Virus record (IMG/VR): IMGVR_UViG_3300020179_000025 | Coordinates: 1 to 64,000 of that record | DNA length: 64,000 nucleotides | Direction: 5' to 3' (one strand) | DNA from: a virus | Part shown: positions 17,601 through 25,853 of the stretch, piece after piece | How the letters are laid out: the number at the start of each line of letters is the position of its first letter | Numbering within the stretch: position 1 is the first letter of the stretch | The notes under the pieces: generated by a model | What the model was told of the DNA's origin: nothing | The model's database searches: none | What the model saw: only the letters and a program-made list of their open reading frames with translations | Translations under genes and position numbers: made by a program

Positions 17601-18947
17601 TTACATTTCTTGGGCTGTGCCTATTTGAGAGTTAAGAGAGTTCTGTTCGTGCTGTTGTCTTGCTTGTCGAGCCTTAACCGCAGCGAGTCCAGCCTGAGCA
17701 TCGAGAGCATCTAGTTTAGCTTGTTCTTTCTTTTCGTTCATGCGAGCCTCAAAAGAAGAATCGTCTTCGCCGGGCATTGGATTAGTGTCATCCATAAGCA
17801 TTTGTTGCATAGCGGGCATCATGCCCATATTGGCTTCTTTAAATAAACGACTCAGTAGATCGTCGGTTGTTTCTGGTATATAGCCGGAGGTCTTAACAGC
17901 TTCTTCAAAGCGGCGGGCTTCTGGTTTAGGCATAGTGGGCAGAATTTCTGCAGCCTTGTTGCGGTCTACGTTAAAGCCATCTGTCTGGCAGTAAGACAAA
18001 AAATCGTCTCCAGCAATCTTAAGGCCTTTTTCAAGTTGATGGTCGCTGATCTTGGTGAGATCTACTGGGATGCCAGTAGTTAAATGAACAATTCCATCAG
18101 CTACTGATGCAGCTTTAGTAAGGCTGACCCTAAAGCATACATCAATGGGGTGCTGCAGAGCCGAACCCCACTTTGAATTTAAGCCGTGTTTAATATCAAA
18201 AGCCTCTAGGCAGTTACAAATTATATCCCCCGCGTTACACAATTCAAATGGATGGGTGCTTAAATCATTGGCTACTTTTAATAACTCATCTTCAAGTTCT
18301 GACCACTTAACGGTAGGTATGCTACTTAATCTGTCTGTGATAGCAACAGCTATTTTGCAGTTTATATTTGAATAAGTATTTGAATTAGCAACTCTGTCAA
18401 TATAGGCAGCAGCTTTTACGTTTAATTTAAAAATGTCTGCCCTTGCCTGCAACTTAGAGGCTGTTTTCCTTTGAACATCTGTAAGAAACTTATACCTATT
18501 TTCATATAGCCACTCTGCGCTGGCCGTAGCTGCTTCTTTGGTGTGATCTGGACATCTTTCTATCTTTGCACCTTTATGCTCAAATGTCATAGCATACGAT
18601 ACTGGAATAATTTGTTGTTCAAATGCAGATTTGATAGTTTCTACATCTTCTAAGATGCCCCAAACTCTTGCTGCATTTAATAATTTTACTTCAGCTTGTT
18701 TCCCTATCGGTGAAGTGCTACACTGGTTGCCGTAGAAATAAAGAGCAGAACACCAGCAATCAGATTTACTGTCGAGGGCAAATTTCTTGTTTACTGTGTC
18801 CGCAAAGCATTTAGAACTCTTTATAGCAGCGGCGTCTTTAGTAAGAACGCCTGCAGACTTAACATATTCAGGCATTGCCACTTGTTGTATGAGCGCATTA
18901 TAGTACTTTTTAGAGACGTCATCAGTTATGTCAATCCAGCGAATCAT
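17601..18947 (-). CDS. Large probable virion protein, first gene of minus operon
   Basis: This is a 448-aa protein with scattered cysteines, helical throughout. The C-terminal 90 residues are Gln/Ala-rich and charged (EKKEQAKLDALDAQAGLAAV), a coiled-coil pattern. A good ribosome site (GAAGGAA, 9 bases before ATG) supports the start at 18947. The first 20 bases overlap the start of the divergent gene at 18928, so the two promoters must lie inside each other's coding sequence or be absent. No family is recognised; a structural role is inferred from its operon partners. Confidence 0.55.
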   Translation of the reverse strand: MIRWIDITDDVSKKYYNALIQQVAMPEYVKSAGVLTKDAAAIKSSKCFADTVNKKFALDSKSDCWCSALYFYGNQCSTSPIGKQAEVKLLNAARVWGILEDVETIKSAFEQQIIPVSYAMTFEHKGAKIERCPDHTKEAATASAEWLYENRYKFLTDVQRKTASKLQARADIFKLNVKAAAYIDRVANSNTYSNINCKIAVAITDRLSSIPTVKWSELEDELLKVANDLSTHPFELCNAGDIICNCLEAFDIKHGLNSKWGSALQHPIDVCFRVSLTKAASVADGIVHLTTGIPVDLTKISDHQLEKGLKIAGDDFLSYCQTDGFNVDRNKAAEILPTMPKPEARRFEEAVKTSGYIPETTDDLLSRLFKEANMGMMPAMQQMLMDDTNPMPGEDDSSFEARMNEKKEQAKLDALDAQAGLAAVKARQARQQHEQNSLNSQIGTAQEM

Positions 18948-21600
18948 AGATGGTGTTCCTTCGGAAAAGTTCTACTCGGCCTTCCATTATACAAAAATTC
19001 TGAAACTTTTGGGCTACGACGATATTGCCAAACCTGGCAGTTATGTTAGATGCATTAAGTGTAAAACTGCAAATATGTACGTTTCGGCGTTAATTCCATT
19101 TGGCGGATGGATGTACTGCGATAAATGTAAACTTTCATGTGAAGGCCTTCGCCTGTACGGCCAGGCGTACAAGATCTTAAATCCAGAAGAATTAGTACAT
19201 AAAATTGCAGAAGAGCTAAAAATAAAAGATCTGTTAATGGAAGATTTAATTAGTTATTCTACATTTTATCAAAGGTATTACAATAAAGTATTGAAGGTGT
19301 GGGAAATCGCCAGAAACAACATGTTTCCAACCGCTAATAGATTTGCTACAGGCAGACTTAGCGAACTTAATCTTTGGGTAAGTCAGGAGACCTATAATCG
19401 AGGATTTACAGATTGGTTCGGATATGCCCATAAACATGAAATAGAGGAGCTGCTGGAAGATAAAATCCATGGATTTGGAAAAGCTACAGAAGGGCTAATA
19501 GTTACTCCTTTTTACTTAAACCCTGGATTTATTTCAGGATTTGGATTTATAGGAAATAAAGACCAGCTTAATTATTTAAACGTCTTAAGTGGGCACTATC
19601 CAGGATACTGCGGCTTAAATTCTTGTCATAGAGACCCCTCTGCAGAGGTCTATGTCTTAGATCACCCCCTTCAAGCAGCGAGAATAGTCCAAAAATGTAC
19701 GATAGAGCGTTATAATAAATTGTCTGTGGTGGCCAAGTCCCCAATAGGTCAATTAGATCCACTGTTCTTACCTAAGCCAACAATCGTTTGGACGGACGCC
19801 CCAGATACCGCATTTTTAAAAACTTGTATAAAGTCTAAAAACTTTAAAATAATGCTAGATGACACTCCGTATATTTGGAGGCCTGCTGAGAAAACATCAA
19901 AGTTATGGATGGGTAATTTAATGCCTACGATCCATAAACATATATCTGAAAATAATTTAATCAATCCTTTGGATTTTCTCACTACAGAACTTATCACAAT
20001 GGGGGTTGTAAACGCTAGGAATGTCGTAAAAGCTATGGAGCTTTCGACATTTCAAAAGAACCTCATACTTGCTTCGTGCTCAAATACGATACGAGAAGAG
20101 CTTGAGGATATTCTTGAGAATGTGGCAACCTCTCAACTAGTAATAATAGATAAAAAAATAGTATTTGAAAAAGATGGAAAACTGTGGATGCAGGGTTCCA
20201 GGGAAATTCCAGATGAACTCATATGCAATGCTACAGTGAGAATCACTAATATATGCAGATCAAAACAAGATGGAAAGGCGTCTTTGTTTGGGAGATTTAC
20301 ATTTGAAGGCAAAGAAGTGGATTTTCAGATGGACGAAGAACTCCTGGAATCCGATCCTGCAAAAGCTCTTGCATTAATTTCTGTCAATGCAGGCATATCA
20401 AAGCATCCATTTTTGCTCGATTCAATGTCTAAAAAGTATTTAGACATAATATTGAGACTTAGTTCACCAGAGGTGCATGCTGTGCAGAACTACGTTGGCT
20501 ATGACTTTGATACCGGTAGATTCAATATACCTAGAATGTCGATAGATTCGCACCAGATAAGAGTCGGAGTTCCATTCGTAATGGATGACGTGGAGCCGCC
20601 CTGTGCATCCGTAATGATGGATCCCGGCATAGCCATAGACTCAATAGCCAGTTTATTTGATTATGGGCCAGAAACAGCGGCATATATGGCAGGAATGGCC
20701 TCCATGATTTCTGCTATACATTCGGTCATCAACGAATCTTCGAGAACAAATACCTTGTTTGGGGGTAGCAAAGGATCCTTGGCAGAATATATATTTGACG
20801 TAATCAGGATGGATTTAGGCCTGAAGGCCACCACTTTGAACAACAAAGATGATATGGAGTCTGCTCACTCCTTAGCCACTATACACCACGTACCTGTAGC
20901 CATAGATGGCAATAGATCCAAGCCCAAGCTTTTGGCTCAGTGGCTGGAGGGACAAGGCCTAAACAGCATGGTTGTCGTTAATCCTATGATGGCGTCGGCC
21001 CTAGCTGCTGATAAGGATTGGGCATTTGTGCGAGCAGATGTGCCGTTCTCATATGAAACAAAGGCTTTATTGAAAAGTGAAAATGCATTTCCTTTTCTCA
21101 TGCAGTATTCTCTTACAGTAAAGCATAATGGACCACATAGCTTTTTAGATAACCTAAAGTATTTGGCTAATTCTCTAAACAAACCCGCACGAGTAATAGA
21201 GGCCGCAAAGGCTATGGTTTCCACAAAAGGTTACATAAATAGCTCTTCAGCAGCCGCACACTTAATAAACTTTATACATGAGGGTGTCGAAAACGGCATG
21301 TTCAAGACCTTTACTGGGGAAAGCACTAAGAAGCGGTATGTGATATTAAAAAATCCAATGGAAGACATTGTGGCAATAGATTTAGCTAATTTGTGGGGTC
21401 AGATGAGGTATTACAACATACCTGTAGTGGCTTGGGAAGCAGCTATTTTACATTTAAAAGACCTTGGAGCAAAAAGTATGACCAAAAATGGAGTATCCTT
21501 ATTGGTATTACCTAAGCCCACATGGAATACCCTTGTGTCGTCAATAAAGAGATTAAAAAGCCTTAGAAAAGCGGCTTTGATGAATCTATTTAACAACTAA
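18928..21600 (+). CDS. Large zinc-ribbon protein, primase/helicase-like in outline
   Basis: This is an 890-aa protein. The N-terminus has a zinc ribbon (C42-x2-C45 ... C64-x2-C67), as in DnaG-type primases. A middle region has segments such as VYVLDHPLQAAR and TIVWTDAPD that could be Toprim-like strands. Near residue 610, LFGGSKGSLAEYI sits where a helicase P-loop would be but does not match GxxxxGK[ST]. No complete ATPase is visible. It is monocistronic and lies between the virion operon and the terminase. The start at 18928 overlaps the divergent gene by 20 bases; no later ATG is near. It may be a specialised or degenerate primase-helicase. This call is tentative, though the gene itself is certain. 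Confidence 0.5.
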   Translation: MSIQRIIDGVPSEKFYSAFHYTKILKLLGYDDIAKPGSYVRCIKCKTANMYVSALIPFGGWMYCDKCKLSCEGLRLYGQAYKILNPEELVHKIAEELKIKDLLMEDLISYSTFYQRYYNKVLKVWEIARNNMFPTANRFATGRLSELNLWVSQETYNRGFTDWFGYAHKHEIEELLEDKIHGFGKATEGLIVTPFYLNPGFISGFGFIGNKDQLNYLNVLSGHYPGYCGLNSCHRDPSAEVYVLDHPLQAARIVQKCTIERYNKLSVVAKSPIGQLDPLFLPKPTIVWTDAPDTAFLKTCIKSKNFKIMLDDTPYIWRPAEKTSKLWMGNLMPTIHKHISENNLINPLDFLTTELITMGVVNARNVVKAMELSTFQKNLILASCSNTIREELEDILENVATSQLVIIDKKIVFEKDGKLWMQGSREIPDELICNATVRITNICRSKQDGKASLFGRFTFEGKEVDFQMDEELLESDPAKALALISVNAGISKHPFLLDSMSKKYLDIILRLSSPEVHAVQNYVGYDFDTGRFNIPRMSIDSHQIRVGVPFVMDDVEPPCASVMMDPGIAIDSIASLFDYGPETAAYMAGMASMISAIHSVINESSRTNTLFGGSKGSLAEYIFDVIRMDLGLKATTLNNKDDMESAHSLATIHHVPVAIDGNRSKPKLLAQWLEGQGLNSMVVVNPMMASALAADKDWAFVRADVPFSYETKALLKSENAFPFLMQYSLTVKHNGPHSFLDNLKYLANSLNKPARVIEAAKAMVSTKGYINSSSAAAHLINFIHEGVENGMFKTFTGESTKKRYVILKNPMEDIVAIDLANLWGQMRYYNIPVVAWEAAILHLKDLGAKSMTKNGVSLLVLPKPTWNTLVSSIKRLKSLRKAALMNLFNN

Positions 21601-21808
21601 TAATGTGTTAAAATAATATAACGGTTGCTAACTCTATATTAGCAGAAAAATGTAGGCTAAAATAGCCTTATTAATATGTTAAAATACTTTAGTACCTATT
21701 TGCTACTAAAGCGCACTTTTTCTATCTTATTACAGGTTTATACATATAATAAGATAGAAAAAGGCGTACTGCCCTGATTTAAACTACTTGTTTTTTCAGC
21801 CTTAGCTA
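21601..21808. other. Hairpin-rich intergenic region between convergent genes
   Basis: This is a 208-bp gap with four perfect inverted repeats in a row: 6-bp stem 21626-21644, 6-bp stem 21654-21668, 8-bp stem 21687-21711, and the 17-bp terminator stem 21716-21763. Two copies of TGTTAAAAT, an extended -10-like element, are at 21606-21614 and 21677-21685. No ORF is seen. It could encode a small structured RNA. Confidence 0.5.
21716..21763. terminator. Bidirectional A+T-rich terminator
   Basis: A perfect 17-bp stem (21716-21732 with 21747-21763) with a 14-base loop, T5 on one arm and A5 on the other, lies between the convergent ends of the gene at 18928 and the terminase. Confidence 0.7.
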
Positions 21809-23758
21809 TTAGTCAAGATCGGTATTATTGTAGTAGGCCGATGGATTACTCATGTGTATGTGCTCGTCTCCATCCAATACTTCGTCCATAAGGTTTGGTA
21901 TGAGCTCTGGGTATCTTCTCCACAAGGTTATTACAGCAAATGCTACGGCATGTAGGAAATCGTCTGGCATTCCAGGATTTCTACGGATGTATCTTCGCTC
22001 TGTGCCAAACATACTTTCACTACTTTCTTCATAAACAGCCAAAAAATGGTCCATTATGTTCTGGCCCACTGAGTCAACCATGCTGTCATACTGGGGAAAT
22101 CGTATGTTTTTGTTCTTAATTGCCAGGCATACCGCCGCTATAACTTTACTTTTGTCCAAATTGTAATAGCTAGTTGGATTTATACTCGTAGGGGGTACGA
22201 ATTGCAGCATGGATTTTATACTTCCGCTGGCTGCATATCTGCAGTTTATGAGTCTAGAGTCCGGAACTCCGATGCTTCTCATGATGCTAAGCCTTACTTC
22301 TCCTGCAACTGCAACGTCATGGGCTATGGTGGTGCATTTAAATTCATTGGAGATTTCTACAATCTCTTTGGTTTCGAGCACCGAGTCCATCATTGCAGGA
22401 AATACATGGCCAAATACGATATCTATGTTTCCATCTGGCATGTAGCAAGCCACTGCAGCAGCTGTCATTGATTGAAATCGACTTCCTTTTCCTCCCCAAT
22501 CCACCCCTAGCACTCTGTCTACGTATTTTAAGACCTGAGAAGCATTTTCCTTAGAGTTGGCAGGTAAAACTCCAGCGGCCTTTAGCTCACTCTGACTCAC
22601 CAACCTTTGGCCCTCATCACACGCCTCTCCAAGAACTTCATTGATAAAAACAGCCGGAGCCACCAACTCTCTTTTTAAAAGCAATGATTTCCAATTTTTG
22701 GGGTTTGCATAATGAACTGGGGCTATGACTTGAGGAACGTGGTAGCTCGGAAAGTTATTAGACTTTTCTTTATATTTATGAACCCAGAATCCCTTTTCAG
22801 GTTGAAGTAGTTTATGACATTTGGCACAGCACAATCCTTCGGGACGAATCATTTCCATAACGCCAAGGCCAGGACCTGAGCCTTCAACGGTGGGAATATT
22901 CCAATGGTTGCAATGGTCGCACTTCATAAACCATTCGGCCTGAGATGATTGGAGTCTTAACTGCTCTATAACGTTATCTACGGTTTTGCTAGTGCCGGCG
23001 TACATTTCTGATCGTTTTTCAGACGCAGACATGCACTCTCTAACAATGTCTAGGAATTCTGGATTGAGATCCTGTATCTCGTCCATTCGTATGCCATCCA
23101 CAGACAAGCCGCGAATTCTATCTACGGACAGTTTGGCAAATGAGAACCACAGCTCTGATCCGTTTTTGAACGTTTTTTGCATGACTGAATCCACGCAGTT
23201 ATTGTCCATCAGTATGGACTTAATGTAGGACTCGTGCACAAATTGTCGTATATATTGGTGGCTAAACCGACGTATTTGCTCGAACTGAGGTGCCATATAT
23301 AACACCTTGAAACGATTTATCGAGGCTGCCTGCAAAACTCCTTGGGCAGCAATGTGAGTAGACTTGCCAACTTGACGAGCACATACAAGCAATGTTCTGT
23401 CTGGTAAATTAGGATAAAAAAGTGGCTCAAAAAACTTATGTTTGACCAAAGTAAACGGTCGTCCATTTAATCTGAGCATTGATGCGAGACAAATTGGAGA
23501 CGACTTATTCATGCTCAAATACATGTTCATGAATTTTGTAAAATCCTCAATGTTGAGGCGACTGTACATTTCTTTAATTTTTTCTGGAGGTAGGGCAAAT
23601 ATCATGTTGTCTATATCGTCTACCTGACATATAGATTTCATATTATTAGCCATATCCACAACCCATTTGGGGGCCAAAGAAGTCAAATCCGTTTTTGACT
23701 TTTGTTCGTTACTTTTTTCGGAGTTATTCATGCAATTATCTGAAAGCCCAGGAGACAT
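21809..23758 (-). CDS. terL: Terminase large subunit
   Basis: This 649-aa protein packages DNA into the prohead as ATPase and nuclease. Walker A is CARQVGKST (residues 126-134), the usual terminase form, and Walker B/acidic box is IRMDEIQDL near residue 220. A zinc-binding pair CDHC...CAKC lies near 285-320. The nuclease domain shows LGVDWGGKG and, near the C-terminus, DDFLHAVAFA. Length is typical. It stands alone on the minus strand away from the portal (62676). ATG 23758 and ATG 23731 (MNNSEKS, 640 aa) are both possible; neither has a clear ribosome site, and the second shares a CATG with the divergent gene at 23730. Confidence 0.92.
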   Translation of the reverse strand: MSPGLSDNCMNNSEKSNEQKSKTDLTSLAPKWVVDMANNMKSICQVDDIDNMIFALPPEKIKEMYSRLNIEDFTKFMNMYLSMNKSSPICLASMLRLNGRPFTLVKHKFFEPLFYPNLPDRTLLVCARQVGKSTHIAAQGVLQAASINRFKVLYMAPQFEQIRRFSHQYIRQFVHESYIKSILMDNNCVDSVMQKTFKNGSELWFSFAKLSVDRIRGLSVDGIRMDEIQDLNPEFLDIVRECMSASEKRSEMYAGTSKTVDNVIEQLRLQSSQAEWFMKCDHCNHWNIPTVEGSGPGLGVMEMIRPEGLCCAKCHKLLQPEKGFWVHKYKEKSNNFPSYHVPQVIAPVHYANPKNWKSLLLKRELVAPAVFINEVLGEACDEGQRLVSQSELKAAGVLPANSKENASQVLKYVDRVLGVDWGGKGSRFQSMTAAAVACYMPDGNIDIVFGHVFPAMMDSVLETKEIVEISNEFKCTTIAHDVAVAGEVRLSIMRSIGVPDSRLINCRYAASGSIKSMLQFVPPTSINPTSYYNLDKSKVIAAVCLAIKNKNIRFPQYDSMVDSVGQNIMDHFLAVYEESSESMFGTERRYIRRNPGMPDDFLHAVAFAVITLWRRYPELIPNLMDEVLDGDEHIHMSNPSAYYNNTDLD

Positions 23759-23951
23759 GCTGGCAAGACTGGCTAAAGACTTTTTTGTATCTGCCTATAA
23801 ATTGTGTATTTTATTGGCCACAGGTTTGATAATACTAGGTAAATTTGTTTTTGACAACTTATACAAGCTAGTGGATATCGATAAAAAGGGACAAACTGAA
23901 GTAAGAAGGGTAGTATATGAGACAGAAGAGGAGAGTAGTAACAATAAATGA
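23730..23951 (+). CDS. Small single-span membrane protein
   Basis: This 73-aa protein has one transmembrane helix (about residues 22-40, LCILLATGLIILGKF) and a charged C-terminal tail (ETEEESSNNK). ATG 23730 with GGAG six bases upstream is preferred to an earlier in-frame ATG at 23667, which would lie deep in the terminase antisense. Its start shares CATG with one possible terminase start. First of a run of small membrane genes that could be a lysis set; the role is unproven. Confidence 0.6.
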   Translation: MQLSESPGDMLARLAKDFFVSAYKLCILLATGLIILGKFVFDNLYKLVDIDKKGQTEVRRVVYETEEESSNNK

Positions 23952-24127
23952 GCAAAATTTTAAAATCAGAATCTCCAGATGAATACTTAAAAAGAGCAGG
24001 AATCAAAGCTTTTGATTCTTCACTTGTCGCCGAGAATCCGCTACCTACAATTGACCTCAGTAAGTTGCAAAACTTTAATCAACTAAAGGAGCGTCCCGAT
24101 TCTTCAGATTGCAATAAATGTAAGTAG
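23948..24127 (+). CDS. Small soluble protein ending CNKCK
   Basis: This is a 59-aa ORF that starts on the ATGA overlap with the previous gene. It is charged, with a short C-terminal CxxC (CNKCK). No family is recognised. The last 23 bases belong to copy A of the 75-bp tandem duplication described nearby. Confidence 0.55.
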   Translation: MSKILKSESPDEYLKRAGIKAFDSSLVAENPLPTIDLSKLQNFNQLKERPDSSDCNKCK

Positions 24128-24254
24128 AGGTAAAGCTTGTTTGCATTATTGTGTTTGCTCTTTTTAATGTTTCTTCTATCGGATCGCGATAAATATAAAT
24201 AGAGGTAAAAATTGTTCCCACTGCTATGTTTGCTCTTTTTAATATTTCTTTTTA
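24105..24254 (+). repeat. 75-bp imperfect tandem duplication
   Basis: Copy A (24105-24179) and copy B (24180-24254) align without gaps, with about 80% identity by eye. Each copy holds the end of an upstream frame (NKCK or DKYK then stop), a GAGGTAAA ribosome site, a TTG start and the first codons of a hydrophobic peptide. The unit is 25 codons long and keeps frame. Confidence 0.85.
24137..24202 (+). CDS. 21-aa hydrophobic peptide (duplicate copy A)
   Basis: TTG start, 5 bases after GAGGT. It encodes a single hydrophobic helix (FALLCLLFLMFLLS) followed by DRDKYK. The tail DRDKYK corresponds to the CNKCK end of the 59-aa gene, so this ORF is a fusion made at the duplication junction. It may be expressed as a tiny membrane peptide or be a non-functional by-product. 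Confidence 0.4.
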   Translation: MFALLCLLFLMFLLSDRDKYK

Positions 24255-24328
24255 TTGACCCCTGCACAACAATAGCCATAGCGCTCACAGCTCTGCTAGG
24301 CTACTCAATAATTAACGGTAAAAAATAA
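24212..24328 (+). CDS. 38-aa two-span membrane peptide (duplicate copy B)
   Basis: TTG start, 5 bases after GAGGTAAAAA. Two hydrophobic helices (LLCLLFLIFLFI and IAIALTALLGYSII) are separated by DPCTT, with a basic end (NGKK). The stop overlaps the next gene's start as TAATG, which strongly supports expression. Its first 14 codons match the 21-aa copy A peptide. Tiny two-span peptides beside a multi-span protein would fit a holin or holin modulator; this is inference. Confidence 0.5.
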   Translation: MFPLLCLLFLIFLFIDPCTTIAIALTALLGYSIINGKK

Positions 24329-24645
24329 TGATCGAGTGGATACTTACAGTCGCCCTCTCGGCGATATCTATTGGCGTCATGTCCTACATGATAGTGTGGG
24401 GCGTGCATAACTTTGAACTGACGGTGAACACCATAATGGTATGGGCCGATCAACAAGAAACTTTTTTGCAAAAAATGATATCGTGCTCTGTGTGCCTGGC
24501 CGTCCAGAGCACATTGGCACTGACCTCACTACACTGCCTTGTATTCAAACTAGGTCTGTGGACATGGATATGTACAACACTTATAGCGTGTTTGGTTGCG
24601 CTCGTGTTGATAAAGAGGATAAATCCCTTAGCAGACTCAAAATAA
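24328..24645 (+). CDS. Small three-span membrane protein, holin-like
   Basis: This 105-aa protein has three predicted membrane helices (about residues 5-26, 50-70 and 74-95), with CSVC at the start of the second and a basic C-terminal end. Size and topology resemble phage holins, but no conserved holin motif is recognised. Translationally coupled to the 38-aa peptide by TAATG. No endolysin was recognised next to it. Confidence 0.5.
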   Translation: MIEWILTVALSAISIGVMSYMIVWGVHNFELTVNTIMVWADQQETFLQKMISCSVCLAVQSTLALTSLHCLVFKLGLWTWICTTLIACLVALVLIKRINPLADSK

Positions 24646-24719
24646 TAAAAAAGATGTGGTAATGTTTTGAAAGAAAGTATTAAGACCCAAAGAGTTTGCT
24701 CAGCAAAAAAATATTTAAA

Positions 24720-25853
24720 ATGCCAAAACCAATACTAGCGTTTTGCGCTGACTTGCAAGCCAGGGAGTCGGCGTACAGATCTGTTTACGAATTAAGAGGC
24801 GACGACCTGTACGCCCTGAACCAGGTTGTTGACTACTGCAACAGCAATTCGAGGCAGGGTAATCCCCTGCACATGATAATGGGGGGCGATCAAGTCGATA
24901 CCCCTACGATAAGCGACGAACACACAGTGGCCCTCAGGAAAGTTCTTCGTAAGATTCCTGGAGATAGATGTTTATACATTGACGGCAATCACGAACGTGG
25001 ATTCAAAAGACTATCGTTGGAAGGCGGAGGCGCATCAGTCGCCAGACCCATGGAGGGAAAGATATTCGACATAGCTGGATACCGTGTGGCTGGATACAAC
25101 TGGCGCACTCGCCGTCAATGGGAGTCGTTTATAGAAACCGGTAACTTTGTTGAAGCTGACATATTGATTCTTCATGGGTTTGCGTCACAAGTCGTTTCAG
25201 CACTTGGACTTCCGCCAGATGAAGCCCCATTATGCGACATGGATTTGGAGTGGTTTGACGGGAAATACAAGCTGGTCCTCATGGGGGACATCCATATGGA
25301 GTGGCAGTGGCAAGGGCCTAAGGGTACTCGGTTTATGTACTCAGGCTCTATGTGGATGCACCGTCTTGGCGAACCTGAGGCAAAGTCGTTTATCGTTGTT
25401 AATGACGATTTGTCCGTAGAGAAAGTGCCGTTGAGGTCTCGTCCATTTCTAAGGACAGACATGAAATCAAAGGAAGATATTTCTAGAATTCAAAGTTGGC
25501 TTGACAGCTGCTCAAATGTTCCATATGTTCTGGACATGCAAGAATACATGGGAAAGACGCTTCCCCGACTGCATATCACTGTACCTTCGGAAATGACTTC
25601 TGAATTGGCTGGAGCCATAGATAAATTTAAACAAAAGGCATTTGTATTTGAAAAAGTAGATGTATCTCATGACAGAGACCTCACAGAAGTGAAGGGGTCT
25701 CTGTCGGAGAAAGTTGACCTTGACACTGCTCTCGCTCAACTTTTAGATGTTAAAGAAGAATCACAATCGGATGCAATGGAGTTTGTAAAGCAAGCAATGG
25801 AAATGGGATTCGACAAAGCTGTAAGTAGCTTAAAAGAAAAGGTAGGAATATAG
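24720..25853 (+). CDS. sbcD: SbcD/Mre11-like nuclease subunit
   Basis: This 377-aa calcineurin-like phosphoesterase is the nuclease partner of the SbcC/Rad50-like ATPase encoded at 27258. Metal-ligand motifs occur in order: FCADLQ near the N-terminus (D-x-Q rather than the usual D-x-H), GGDQVD, GNHER, ILHGF and GDIHM. The C-terminus has a charged helical tail as expected for the ATPase-binding part. ATG 24720 is chosen over TTG 24696 for similarity to the family start, though neither has a clear ribosome site. It would process DNA ends during recombination-dependent replication. Confidence 0.8.
   Translation: MPKPILAFCADLQARESAYRSVYELRGDDLYALNQVVDYCNSNSRQGNPLHMIMGGDQVDTPTISDEHTVALRKVLRKIPGDRCLYIDGNHERGFKRLSLEGGGASVARPMEGKIFDIAGYRVAGYNWRTRRQWESFIETGNFVEADILILHGFASQVVSALGLPPDEAPLCDMDLEWFDGKYKLVLMGDIHMEWQWQGPKGTRFMYSGSMWMHRLGEPEAKSFIVVNDDLSVEKVPLRSRPFLRTDMKSKEDISRIQSWLDSCSNVPYVLDMQEYMGKTLPRLHITVPSEMTSELAGAIDKFKQKAFVFEKVDVSHDRDLTEVKGSLSEKVDLDTALAQLLDVKEESQSDAMEFVKQAMEMGFDKAVSSLKEKVGI

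Noticed and set aside
24194-24201. TATAAATA, identical to the T4 late promoter -10 element
   Set aside because: Occurs inside the duplicated coding sequence, is not kept in copy A, and similar A+T words are common here by chance.
24441-24662. 73-aa plus-strand ORF overlapping the three-span membrane gene
   Set aside because: The other frame has TAATG coupling and a clear membrane pattern; this one has no ribosome site.
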